From Phycisphaerales bacterium (GTDB lineage Bacteria; Planctomycetota; Phycisphaerae; Phycisphaerales; UBA1924): a stretch of DNA of 64,000 nucleotides. A program made the position numbers and the translations under genes. The notes under the pieces were generated by a model. That model was not told the origin of the DNA, did not search any database, and saw nothing but the letters and a program-made list of their open reading frames with translations. Positions 15,547 through 24,095 of this stretch are shown here, piece by piece. The first letter of the stretch is position 1. Every line of letters starts with the position of its first letter. Location: assembly GCA_019750095.1 (NCBI GenBank), contig JAIEOW010000055.1:1-64000 (forward strand). Reading direction: 5' to 3'.

Positions 15547-17861
15547 GCCAGCATGGGCGTGAGTACACACCGCGAGCATTGAGCTGGGCGAGAGCGCCGG
15601 CGCGGGCTTGGCCGCTGTGGGTGTTTCCGGTGATGGTGTGGTTTGTCGGGTCGTTCTTTCTGCTAGGGGAGCTCGGGAAGCTGACCGACGATTATGCGGC
15701 GCACTGGCGCGATCCGGTGACGGGCGGATTTGCGTGGGGCGATCTGCTGCGGTATCCGTGGTGGTTCTTCTGGCGTCCGGTGCACGTGCAACTGGTGTAC
15801 ACGCTGCAGACGCTGCTGTGGAACCACGACTGGGCGAACCACTTGTTCAGCGCGGCGATGCATGCGCTGGCGTGCGTGAGCGCGTGGAGCTTTGTGCGGG
15901 ATGCGGGCGTGCGCGGGTGGATCGGGGCGGGCGTGCTGGTGTTGCTGCTTGCGGCCACGCCGGGGTACGAGGCGATCTTCTGGCCGGCGACGGTTTCGAC
16001 GAGCATCGGTGCGGCGGGGCTGTTTCTGGCCGCGAAGATCGTGGTGCGATTCGCACAGGGGCGGCATAGCAAGGGCGGGCCGTGGGTGCTTGCGGGGCTT
16101 GGGGTGCTCGTGCCGTGCTGTTATGAGCAGCCAGCGGCGGCGATGTCGATGCTGCCGATCGCGTATCTCGCGGGGATGCTCGACCGAAAGCGATTGAGTG
16201 AACGTGTGCGCGTGATGTCGATGGGTCGCCATGCGCTTCGGATGATCGGGGTGCTTGCGCCGGTGGCGTTGGGCATTCTCGCCTATGTGGCCCTGTTCGC
16301 GATCACGGTGCGGCAGGATCCGTTTGCGCGAGAGAGCCAGCTTGCGCTGGCCGAGGGGTTCTGGAGTCGGGTGCAGTATCTGCTTGAGTGGTATGGGAAG
16401 CTGCTCGATCCAACATACGGCTTTGGACCGGCGTTCCAAGCAGGAATCGAGCGGTGGGCGGCGGCGCGGTGGTGGGAGTTTGGCGTGCTCGTGCTCGCGG
16501 TGCTGAGCGGCATCGCGTGGGTGATGTCTTCGACGCGGGTGGCGGGTTCAGCAGCAAGTACGCGGCGCGGGGTGATGGTGCTGATCGCGGTGTTTGCCGC
16601 GTCTGCGATGCTGATGGGGCTTGTGCCCGTGATCGCGATTCGGGGCGCGGGGTTGAGTTCGCGGCTGATGTACCTGCCGACGATGTGCGCGGTGGTGGGG
16701 TTGGCGGCGATGGTCGAGGCGGGAGCGCGGAGCTTTGGTGGAAGGAAGGGGCTCATGTTCGCGGTGGGTAGGGGCTTGATACTTGGCGGGGCAGCGATTG
16801 CCGCGGCGCTGGGGTGTGTGACGCTTGTGGGGGTGCAGTCGATGTATCAGAAGCGCCATGCACAGGACATGGCGTCGCTGCGCGATGTGGTGGAGCGATT
16901 GCCGAACCCGCGACCGGGCACGGTGTTTGTGCCGGTGCGGATCGCCGTGCCTGAGCAGGGACCGACGACCGATCGACTGAGACAGACGCTTCACAGCATC
17001 TGGCAATCGCCGTGGGCGATCAACACGATGATCAAGCACGCGTATCGCCGGAAGGATGTGCACGCGACGACGATCTATGCGCACAACCAGTCGAACGCGA
17101 TTTTTCGCATGGGCGCGAAGACACGGCTGACATGGTCGCACTTCTTCTGGAGTCTGCCCACGCCTCGGATGATTGAGGAGTATCCGGAGTTTGAGAATGA
17201 ACTGGTCGTGCCGATCGGCCTGGATGAGAGGGGCATGGTGGAGTCGATCGACCGGATGGTGGTGACATCGCCGGGAGGCGAGCGGTTGGAGTTCCCGGTT
17301 CATCAGCGGCTGGCGCAGCGCGCCAGCGACACTCCGGCGGCGGTGCTTCCGGTCGGTGTGCCGATCGACGATGGTGGGGTGTGGCAGGAGCGTTGGACGT
17401 GGACAAGCGGCGAGCGCGACGGGAGCAAGGTGAAGTTTCTGCGCACGAGCGCGTTCGGTGCGGCCGAGCCGGCGGTGCGCATGCACCCGCCGACTCCGGG
17501 CGTGAAGATCGCCGAAGGTGATACCGATGCGATGGTCACGGAGCTGTCCGCGAGTGATCGTGCACGGAAGATGGTCTTCTGGTGCACGTTCGACGAGGCG
17601 ACGATTGATCTATCGGCGATGGGCGATGGCGTGGAGGTGATCTGGTCGATCGACGGCGCAGGGGAGATTGCTCGGGCGATGATCGACCCGAAGGTTGTGC
17701 AGCGCGAGCGGCGATGGATCCGGGTGGTCGTGGAGATTCCGGTTGGGGGCGTGAAGGGAGCGGGCCGGCAACTGCGGGTTGTCGTCGGGCCCGGAGCGGC
17801 TGGGAACAACAGCTACGATCGCGTGCTTGTGTCGTGTGGTTCATTGATGCCGCCTGAGTGA
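15543..17861 (+). CDS. large polytopic membrane protein, glycosyltransferase-like topology
   Basis: This 772-residue protein was not recognised by name. About ten hydrophobic segments fill residues 20-440, including WPLWVFPVMVWFVGSFFLL, IGAGVLVLLLAATPGYEAIF and MLMGLVPVIAIRGAG. They are followed by a 330-residue soluble C-terminal part with no recognised motif. The early sequence DDYAAHWRDP and the pattern HVQLVYTLQTLLWNHDWANHLFS is similar in style to GT-C fold or O-antigen-ligase-like membrane proteins, where an acidic residue in the first loop is catalytic. That resemblance is inference only. The start overlaps the lipoprotein stop by 4 bases. Confidence 0.6.
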   Translation: MSQHGREYTPRALSWARAPARAWPLWVFPVMVWFVGSFFLLGELGKLTDDYAAHWRDPVTGGFAWGDLLRYPWWFFWRPVHVQLVYTLQTLLWNHDWANHLFSAAMHALACVSAWSFVRDAGVRGWIGAGVLVLLLAATPGYEAIFWPATVSTSIGAAGLFLAAKIVVRFAQGRHSKGGPWVLAGLGVLVPCCYEQPAAAMSMLPIAYLAGMLDRKRLSERVRVMSMGRHALRMIGVLAPVALGILAYVALFAITVRQDPFARESQLALAEGFWSRVQYLLEWYGKLLDPTYGFGPAFQAGIERWAAARWWEFGVLVLAVLSGIAWVMSSTRVAGSAASTRRGVMVLIAVFAASAMLMGLVPVIAIRGAGLSSRLMYLPTMCAVVGLAAMVEAGARSFGGRKGLMFAVGRGLILGGAAIAAALGCVTLVGVQSMYQKRHAQDMASLRDVVERLPNPRPGTVFVPVRIAVPEQGPTTDRLRQTLHSIWQSPWAINTMIKHAYRRKDVHATTIYAHNQSNAIFRMGAKTRLTWSHFFWSLPTPRMIEEYPEFENELVVPIGLDERGMVESIDRMVVTSPGGERLEFPVHQRLAQRASDTPAAVLPVGVPIDDGGVWQERWTWTSGERDGSKVKFLRTSAFGAAEPAVRMHPPTPGVKIAEGDTDAMVTELSASDRARKMVFWCTFDEATIDLSAMGDGVEVIWSIDGAGEIARAMIDPKVVQRERRWIRVVVEIPVGGVKGAGRQLRVVVGPGAAGNNSYDRVLVSCGSLMPPE

Positions 17862-17882
17862 CACATTCATGGAGCGCGAGCG

Positions 17883-18566
17883 ATGTCAAAGACGTATCTG
17901 GTGACGGGCGCGAACCGGGGACTTGGGCTTGAGTTTGCGAAGCAGCTGTCGGCTCGCGGGGACACGGTGATCGGAACGTCGCGATCGATCGAGAAGGCTG
18001 TTGCGCTGCGTGATCTTGGCTCCCAGGTTCGGGTGGTCGCGCTGGATGTGACCGATCCGGCATCCATCGCGGGCCTGGGTCAGCGGGTGGGGGCGGACGC
18101 GATCGACGTGCTGATCAACAACGCTGGCGTGAGTTCGACGAGCAAGAGCGTCGGTCAGCTCGACGCGGCGGAGATGCAGCGGGTGTTTATGGTGAACAGC
18201 GTGGCACCGCTGCTGGTGACGGGTGCGCTCCTGCCGCAGCTTCGGAGCGGTCGCGGAAAGTTGATCGTGCAGATCACCAGCCAGCTCGGGTCGATCGCGA
18301 ACAACACGGGCGGTTCGACCTATGCGTATCGCGGGAGCAAGGCCGCGCTCAACCAGATGAACAAGTGTTTGGCCAACGAGCTTGGACCCGAGGGGTTCCG
18401 GTGTGTGGCGGTGCACCCGGGCTGGGTGCGCACGGACATGGGCGGGCCGAGCGCGCATCTGTCGCCGGAAGAGAGCGTGCGGGCGATGCTGAAGACGATC
18501 GACGGGGCGGATGCCCGGATGAACGGCGCGTTTGTGAACTATGACGGAGGGGTGCTGCCGTGGTGA
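17883..18566 (+). CDS. short-chain dehydrogenase/reductase
   Basis: This 227-residue SDR is a likely NAD(P)-dependent oxidoreductase. The cofactor site TGANRGLGLEFA, the NNAG motif (LINNAGVSS), an active-site serine in QITSQLGS and the YxxxK motif (YAYRGSKAALN) are all visible. The end (FVNYDGGVLPW) matches sniffer/C-factor-like carbonyl reductases. The substrate cannot be predicted. It begins 21 bp after the membrane-protein gene and may belong to the same transcript. Confidence 0.88.
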   Translation: MSKTYLVTGANRGLGLEFAKQLSARGDTVIGTSRSIEKAVALRDLGSQVRVVALDVTDPASIAGLGQRVGADAIDVLINNAGVSSTSKSVGQLDAAEMQRVFMVNSVAPLLVTGALLPQLRSGRGKLIVQITSQLGSIANNTGGSTYAYRGSKAALNQMNKCLANELGPEGFRCVAVHPGWVRTDMGGPSAHLSPEESVRAMLKTIDGADARMNGAFVNYDGGVLPW

Positions 18567-18587
18567 GAGGGAGGGGGGAGGGGGGAG

Positions 18588-18690
18588 GCAAGGGGCAAGA
18601 GGCAGGAGGCAAGAGGCGATAGGCAGGAGGCATCGAGGCATCGAGGCATCGAGGCATTGAGGCATTGAGGCATCTAGGCATCGAGGCACC
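18588..18690. repeat. mixed heptad/octad repeats
   Basis: The block begins with 7-bp units (GGCAAGA, GGCAGGA) and changes to 8-bp units (GGCATCGA, GGCATTGA, GGCATCTA). It directly follows the SDR gene. Confidence 0.88.
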
Positions 18691-18915
18691 GGGCTAACGA
18701 GACAGGAAGGCCATCGTGTGTTGTGCTGAAAGTGCGTCGGGAGGTGGTGTTGTGGGTGTGGGCTGCTTGAATGTGCGCAGAGTGTGCGCGGGGTGATGGG
18801 GATTGGGGGTCCGATAAGCGGTGGGGAAGAACATCACTGAAAGTGGGTTGGAAGCCGCGCCGATATCCGGGGGAACCGAGATTTTCTCTCGGACTCTTGG
18901 AGGCGCGGACGCATC
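18691..18915. other. globin upstream region
   Basis: No gene was seen. A small hairpin (CCGAGA, TTTTC loop, TCTCGG at 18876-18892) lies just before the GGAGG ribosome site of the globin gene and may influence its translation. Confidence 0.35.
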
Positions 18916-19344
18916 ATGATGACCAGTGAACAGATCGATCTTGTGCGTGCGTCGTTCAAGGAGCTGTCGCTGCGCGGCGACGAACTGTCTGAGCAGTTCT
19001 TCACGCGGCTGCTCACCAAGCAGCCGATGCTGCGCGCGATCCTGCCGCGGGATCAGTGGCAGCGGACACACGAGCTGATGGGCGGGCTGGGGATGATCGT
19101 GAAGGGGCTGGGCAAGATCAACGCGATCGAGCCGATGCTGATGGAGTTTGGGGCGCGGGCGCAGCGTGCTGGCGTCATGCCGCAGCACTATGGAATAGCG
19201 CGTGAGGCGCTGGTCGACACGTTTCGGCATCTCTCCGGGCCGCAGTGGACGGCTGAAATGGAGGAGAGCTGGAGCGGGGCGCTGAACACGGTCAGTTCGC
19301 TTGTTCTGCTCGGCGCGGGACGGGCACGAGCCCGGGCGGCGTGA
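18916..19344 (+). CDS. single-domain globin
   Basis: This 142-residue protein has the globin fold and probably binds heme. The A-helix pattern TSEQIDLVRASFKEL, the CD region FFTRLLTKQPMLRAIL and the F-helix MPQHYGIAREALVDTF, with H as the likely proximal heme ligand, are characteristic of bacterial haemoglobins. There is no reductase domain, unlike flavohaemoglobin. Possible roles are oxygen or nitric-oxide chemistry. Two ATG codons occur in tandem (18916 and 18919), both served by GGAGG at 18899. Confidence 0.85.
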   Translation: MMTSEQIDLVRASFKELSLRGDELSEQFFTRLLTKQPMLRAILPRDQWQRTHELMGGLGMIVKGLGKINAIEPMLMEFGARAQRAGVMPQHYGIAREALVDTFRHLSGPQWTAEMEESWSGALNTVSSLVLLGAGRARARAA

Positions 19345-19391
19345 GCGCAGCTGCGTGGGCGGCGGGCAATCTGCGGAAAAACAGTCGCACA

Positions 19392-19423
19392 GGGGCCGGA
19401 CTTACCTATAGTCGGCCCCTTTT
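19392..19423 (+). terminator. intrinsic terminator after the globin gene
   Basis: GGGGCCGGAC (19392-19401) pairs with GTCGGCCCC (19411-19419), leaving a single bulged G, and is followed by TTTT. It separates the globin gene from aspS. Confidence 0.75.
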
Positions 19424-19468
19424 CATTGGATCCACGGAAGGTTTTTTTCTCACTGAACTGAGTGCACC

Positions 19469-21337
19469 ATGCTTCGACGGACCGTCACCTGCGGCGAGCT
19501 GCGCGACGAGCACATCGGACAAGCCGTTGTCCTCAACGGCTGGGTCAACTCGTATCGCGATCATGGCAACCTGATCTTCATCGATCTGCGCGACCGCTTC
19601 GGGCTGACCCAGCTTGTGTTCGATCCGGACAACGGCGTGAGCCAGGCGATGATGGATGCGGCGGACAAGCTGCGCAACGAGGACGTGATCGCCGTGCGCG
19701 GCAGCGTTCGCACGCGCGTCGGTGGGCCGAACCCCAAGCTGGCGACGGGCACGGTTGAGGTGGTGGTGCAGGAGCTTGAGGTGCTGAGCAAGACGGCGAA
19801 CCCGCCGTTCCTGCCCGACGACATGGGCAAGCTGCCGAACGAAGAGATTCGGCTGAAGCACCGCTACGTGGACCTGCGCCGTCCGCGGATGCAGCAGATT
19901 CTTGGGCTGCGTCACCGGGTGATGCAGTCGACGCGTCGCTACTTTGATGAGAACGGGTTCCTTGAGGTTGAGACGCCGATTCTCTACAAGAGCACGCCGG
20001 AGGGCGCGCGAGAGTTTCTGGTGCCGAATCGGCACGTGCCGGGTTCGTGGTACGCGCTGCCGCAGAGCCCGCAGCTCTTCAAGCAGATTCTGATGGTGTC
20101 GGGGTGCGATCGGTACATGCAGATCTGCCGATGCTTCCGCGATGAGGACCCGCGTGCCGATCGCCAGGCGGAGTTCAGCCAGATCGATCTGGAGATGAGC
20201 TTTGTCCGGCGCGAGCACGTGATGGAGATGATGGAAGGGTTCGCGCGGCGGCTGTGGAAGGATGTCCTCGGGCTGGACGTGCCCAAGTTCCAGGTCATGG
20301 GCTATCGCGATGCGATGGAGACCTATGGCATCGATCGGCCTGACACGCGGTACGACCTGAAGATCGTCGACGTCAGCGAGCTGGCGGCGAAGACCGACTT
20401 TGGCGTGTTCAAGACCGCGCTGGAAAAGGGCAAGGACCGCCCGCGCTTCAACAGCAAGAAGGGCGTGGTCAAGGCGATCCGCGTGCCGGGCGGCGGCGAG
20501 AAGCTGACCCGCAAGCTGACCGACGGGTACACCGAGTTTGTCAAGGGCTTCGGCGCTGGCGGCGTCGCCGTGAGCAAGGTCGTGGCCGGGCCCGATGGGC
20601 AGCCGATGTTCGAGACGGGCGTGGCGAAGTTCCTGGAGCCATCGCGCCAGGAGTGGCTGAGCGCGCTCGGGCTGAAGGTCGGTGACACGGTGCTGTTTGT
20701 CGCCGACGCGTATTCGATCGCGACCAAGTCGATCGGCGAGCTGCGTCAGAAGGTGGCGCGGGACATGGACATGGTGCCGAGGCCGGGGGTGGAAGGCGGG
20801 CCATGGAACTTCCTGTGGGTGGTTGATTTTCCGATGTTCGAGCGGAACAAGGACACGGGCAAGTGGGTGGCGATGCACCACCCGTTCACGTCGCCAACTG
20901 ACGATCAGATGCAGGCGTTCCTGGACGCGGACCCCGAAGACGAGGTGACGATCGAGTCGATCGTGAGCGCGGGATACGACATGGTGCTCAACGGCAGCGA
21001 GATCGCCGGCGGCAGCGTGCGCATCCACAATCAGGACGTGCAGAGCAAGGTCTTCAAGCTGCTGGGCCTGACGCCCGAGCAGGCAAAGGAGAAGTTCAGC
21101 TTCCTGCTGGAGGCGCTCAGCTTTGGTGCGCCGCCGCACGCGGGGATCGCGTTCGGGCTGGACCGGCTGATCATGCACCTTGTGGGGACGGACAACATCC
21201 GTGACGTGATCGCGTTCCCAAAGACGCAGATCGGGCAGGACCTGATGACAGGTGCGCCGGGGTTTGTCACCGAGCCGCAGTTGAAGGACTTGTTCGTGAA
21301 GAACGTGCTGCCGGAGCCGGTGAAGAAGCCCGAGTGA
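19469..21337 (+). CDS. aspS: aspartyl-tRNA synthetase
   Basis: This class-II synthetase charges tRNA-Asp (possibly also tRNA-Asn). The N-terminal OB-fold anticodon domain (VVLNGWVNSYRDHGNLIFIDLRDR, taken in parts), motif 2 (FRDEDPRADRQAEFSQID) and motif 3 (GIAFGLDRLIMHLVG) are clear. The bacterial GAD insert lies between residues about 290 and 420. The length of 622 is slightly over the usual bacterial 590. The stop codon abuts the stop of the convergent SDR gene with no gap (shared TGATCA). Confidence 0.97.
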   Translation: MLRRTVTCGELRDEHIGQAVVLNGWVNSYRDHGNLIFIDLRDRFGLTQLVFDPDNGVSQAMMDAADKLRNEDVIAVRGSVRTRVGGPNPKLATGTVEVVVQELEVLSKTANPPFLPDDMGKLPNEEIRLKHRYVDLRRPRMQQILGLRHRVMQSTRRYFDENGFLEVETPILYKSTPEGAREFLVPNRHVPGSWYALPQSPQLFKQILMVSGCDRYMQICRCFRDEDPRADRQAEFSQIDLEMSFVRREHVMEMMEGFARRLWKDVLGLDVPKFQVMGYRDAMETYGIDRPDTRYDLKIVDVSELAAKTDFGVFKTALEKGKDRPRFNSKKGVVKAIRVPGGGEKLTRKLTDGYTEFVKGFGAGGVAVSKVVAGPDGQPMFETGVAKFLEPSRQEWLSALGLKVGDTVLFVADAYSIATKSIGELRQKVARDMDMVPRPGVEGGPWNFLWVVDFPMFERNKDTGKWVAMHHPFTSPTDDQMQAFLDADPEDEVTIESIVSAGYDMVLNGSEIAGGSVRIHNQDVQSKVFKLLGLTPEQAKEKFSFLLEALSFGAPPHAGIAFGLDRLIMHLVGTDNIRDVIAFPKTQIGQDLMTGAPGFVTEPQLKDLFVKNVLPEPVKKPE

Positions 21338-22087
21338 TCACGCGCCGCCGGTGGCGCCTTTGCGCATGAAGAGCGTTTGGCCGTTCTTCAGATCGCGCTC
21401 GCCCGTGACGCACGCGAGGATCTCCTCGGCGACCATCTCCGGCGTCAGACAGTTCGCCGACGGGAGCGTGCTGGTGTCGAAGATGGCGCGGAGCATGGGC
21501 GTCTCTACTGCGCCCGGGGCGACGGCGAACGCCCGCACGCCAATCTCGCGCCCTTCCTTTGCGCACGACTTGGCCATGAGGTTGAGCGGCGACTTGCTCG
21601 CGGCATAGACAAAGAACCCGGGAAACGGGTCGTCGGTGCCGAGTGTTGAGACGTTCACGATGCAGTGGCCCAAGGGCGACATGCGATCCTCGGCGTGCTG
21701 ACGCTTGAAGACGGTCCAGGCCGCCGCGATGGCGCACGCAGGGCCCACGGCGTTGGTCATGTAGACCTGCTGGATGAGTTCCGGCGTTGATTTGTCGATC
21801 GCCAGCAGCGGGGCGGCGGCGGCGTTGTTGATGAGCACGTCGAGTCGGCCAAAGTTGGCGATCGCCGCGGCGACCATCTGCTGCCCGCTGGCGGGGTCGG
21901 ATACGTCCATGGGCACACTCACGCCCTCGGACTCTTCGGGAAGGTCGTCGAGCGTCTGATCCAACTGTTCAACCCGCCTGCCAACCAGCACGACGCGCAA
22001 CCCTTCACGTCCGAGCGCAAGCGCGGTGGCCCGCCCGATCCCCGAACCCGCGCCGGTCACGATCGCCACAGGACGTGTGTTCTCCAT
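21338..22087 (-). CDS. short-chain dehydrogenase/reductase
   Basis: This is a 249-residue classical SDR. It has the TGAGSGIG cofactor loop, VLINNAAAAPLL, the catalytic serine in VNVSTLGTDD and YAASKSPLNLMAK, with AVAPGAVETPM after it. The start at 22087 (MENTRPVAIVTG) is chosen because the 50 codons upstream are entirely GGCAAGA-type repeat DNA giving LASCLLP heptapeptides. The substrate is unknown. It converges exactly on aspS. Confidence 0.88.
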   Translation of the reverse strand: MENTRPVAIVTGAGSGIGRATALALGREGLRVVLVGRRVEQLDQTLDDLPEESEGVSVPMDVSDPASGQQMVAAAIANFGRLDVLINNAAAAPLLAIDKSTPELIQQVYMTNAVGPACAIAAAWTVFKRQHAEDRMSPLGHCIVNVSTLGTDDPFPGFFVYAASKSPLNLMAKSCAKEGREIGVRAFAVAPGAVETPMLRAIFDTSTLPSANCLTPEMVAEEILACVTGERDLKNGQTLFMRKGATGGA

Positions 22088-22111
22088 GGGCGGAGCGTAG
22101 TCGGAAGGGGT

Positions 22112-22240
22112 GGGGGAGGAGGCATGAGGCAGGAGGCAAGAGGCGGGAGGCAGGAGGCAAGAGGCGGGAGGCAAGAGGCGGGAGGCAGGAGGCAAGAGGC
22201 AGGAGGCAAGAGGCAGGAGGCAAGAGGCAAGAGGCATCTA
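22112..22240. repeat. long block of GGCRRGA heptad repeats
   Basis: Some seventeen tandem 7-bp units, mostly GGCAAGA, GGCAGGA and GGCGGGA, end in GGCATCTA units. This is the longest block of this family in the window and lies between divergent genes. Confidence 0.9.
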
Positions 22241-22301
22241 GGCATCTGATACCTTCTGACTTGGCCTCTCGACCACTTCCCCTCCCCCGTACACTCGGGG
22301 C

Positions 22302-24095
22302 ATGGGGCAACGATTCATCGTTCTCGGGCTGCTTGCGCTGGTGCTTGCGCTGCCGTTTGTCGTGCGGGCGATGGCCGGTGGTGGGCGTGCGGCGTCGGCA
22401 GGGCCGTCTGCTGACGGGGTGAAGCTTGTGGTCGTCACGCCGCATATCGAGCAGATCCGCGAAGAGTTCGGAATCGCCTTTGATCGCTGGCATCGCAAAG
22501 AGTTCGGCACCCCCGCGTACATCGATTGGCGCACGCCCGGCGGCACGTCGGACATCATGAAGCAGCTTGAGGCGTCCTTTGCCGCCGCCGCTCGCAGTGG
22601 AGCGATCGACGCTGCGGGCGTCGCGACCAAGGGCTCCGCACCGTTTGACCTCTTCTTCGGTGGCGGGTCGTTCGAGCACGGCAAGATGAAGGAAGTCCGC
22701 TCGGCCACCGGACCGGGGGGAAAAGCGATCAGCTATCGCCTCGGCCGGCCAGCCGGCTTTTCACAGGCCCAACTCGACGAGTGGTTCGGCGAGAACCGCA
22801 TCGGCGCGCAGACGCTCTATGACCCGGATCGCTATTGGATCGGCACCGCGCTGTCGGGATTCGGGATCGTCTTCAACAAGGATGTGCTCGCCCGCCTGGG
22901 TCTGCCCGAGCCGCGGTCGTTCGCGGATCTGTGCGACGCTCGCTATCGCAACATGCTCGCGCTCGCCGATGGCCGCCAATCGGGTTCGGTCACGACCACG
23001 TACGAATCAATTATGAACAAGGAAGGGTGGGGGGGCTGGCGGACGCTGCGAGAGTTGTGCGCGAATGCTCGCTACTTCGCCTCGGCCGCGACGCGCCCGC
23101 CGATTGATGTCAGCCAGGGCGAGGCCGCCGCGGGGCTTGCGATTGATTTCTACGGGCGAGGCCAGGCGCAGGCGGTGCTCTCGCCCGGACAAGACCCGGC
23201 AACCGGGCGCGTGGGGTATGTTGACCCTGCGGGAGCGGTGTATATCGATGCCGACCCGGCGTCGATCCTGAATGGCGCCCAGTCGCCCGAACTGGCCGAG
23301 CGGTTCATCGTGTTCTGTCTGACGGAGCAGGGGCAATCGCTCTGGCAGTTCAAGAGCAAGGAGCGACGACGCTCGGTTGCGGGAGGCGCCGGCAGCGAAG
23401 ACGCCGCGCTCGCGGAGATGGGGCCGGAGCGTTACGAGCTTCGGCGGATGCCGGTGCGACGCGTGATGTACGAGAAGCACCTGGCGATGCTGGTCGATCA
23501 GGCCGACCCGTTCAAGCTCGCCAGCGACGTGAAGCCCAAGGGCTGGCGGAGCGCGATCGCGCCGATGATGGCCGCGTTCGGAATTGATACCGCGCCCGAT
23601 CTGCGCGAGGCATGGCGCGTTCTGAACCTCGCCCGCGAAAAATCCAAGGGTGGCGGATTCCCAGCGGCGGTGCTTGCAGAAATGGAGACGCTGTTTTACG
23701 CGATGCCCACACACCAGTTTCGCCCGGGTTCGTTGTACGGCGATCCGGCGATTCTTGCCGAGATTCCCAAGCCCGCGCTCGATGAGCTCGCATCTCGCAA
23801 AGTCACGACCTTCGCCGCGCTGGCGAGCATGCTCGAGAATGCTGAACTGAAAGCGAAGTTGAAGCCCGAGATCGCCGCGGCGTGGGAAACGATCCTCTCT
23901 CGGCGGGCCCAGTTCGAGCGATCAGAGAGCGTGCCGACCGCGCCATTTAGCGAGCAGACCTTTCGCGCCATCCGCATGGATGTCGATTCCTTCCGCGATC
24001 TTGAGCATGGCAAGCGGACGCTGATCGCCTATACCAAGTTCTTCAAGGACAACTATCAGCGGGTGATTCGACTCGGCGCGGAGAACGGCCTGTGA
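22302..24095 (+). CDS. iron-type solute-binding protein with long C-terminal extension
   Basis: The protein has an N-terminal signal/anchor (RFIVLGLLALVLALPFVVRA). The first about 350 residues resemble periplasmic binding proteins of the Fe(III)/type-1 class: VKLVVVTPHIEQIREEF, FFGGGSFEHG, YWIGTALSGFGIVFNKD and AIDFYGRGQAQAVL with DPASILNGAQSPE. About 240 further helical residues have no recognised domain; ordinary members are near 350 residues. No permease or ATPase gene is adjacent, so transport through a remote system or a non-transport role are both possible. It overlaps the pyruvate kinase start by 4 bases. Confidence 0.8.
   Translation: MGQRFIVLGLLALVLALPFVVRAMAGGGRAASAGPSADGVKLVVVTPHIEQIREEFGIAFDRWHRKEFGTPAYIDWRTPGGTSDIMKQLEASFAAAARSGAIDAAGVATKGSAPFDLFFGGGSFEHGKMKEVRSATGPGGKAISYRLGRPAGFSQAQLDEWFGENRIGAQTLYDPDRYWIGTALSGFGIVFNKDVLARLGLPEPRSFADLCDARYRNMLALADGRQSGSVTTTYESIMNKEGWGGWRTLRELCANARYFASAATRPPIDVSQGEAAAGLAIDFYGRGQAQAVLSPGQDPATGRVGYVDPAGAVYIDADPASILNGAQSPELAERFIVFCLTEQGQSLWQFKSKERRRSVAGGAGSEDAALAEMGPERYELRRMPVRRVMYEKHLAMLVDQADPFKLASDVKPKGWRSAIAPMMAAFGIDTAPDLREAWRVLNLAREKSKGGGFPAAVLAEMETLFYAMPTHQFRPGSLYGDPAILAEIPKPALDELASRKVTTFAALASMLENAELKAKLKPEIAAAWETILSRRAQFERSESVPTAPFSEQTFRAIRMDVDSFRDLEHGKRTLIAYTKFFKDNYQRVIRLGAENGL

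Noticed and set aside
22088-22237. 50-codon N-terminal extension of the SDR gene
   Set aside because: Encoded only by heptad repeats (LASCLLP pattern); a normal SDR start is at 22087.
12991-22240. CRISPR array
   Set aside because: The repeats are 7-8 bp tandem units without unique spacers of regular length.
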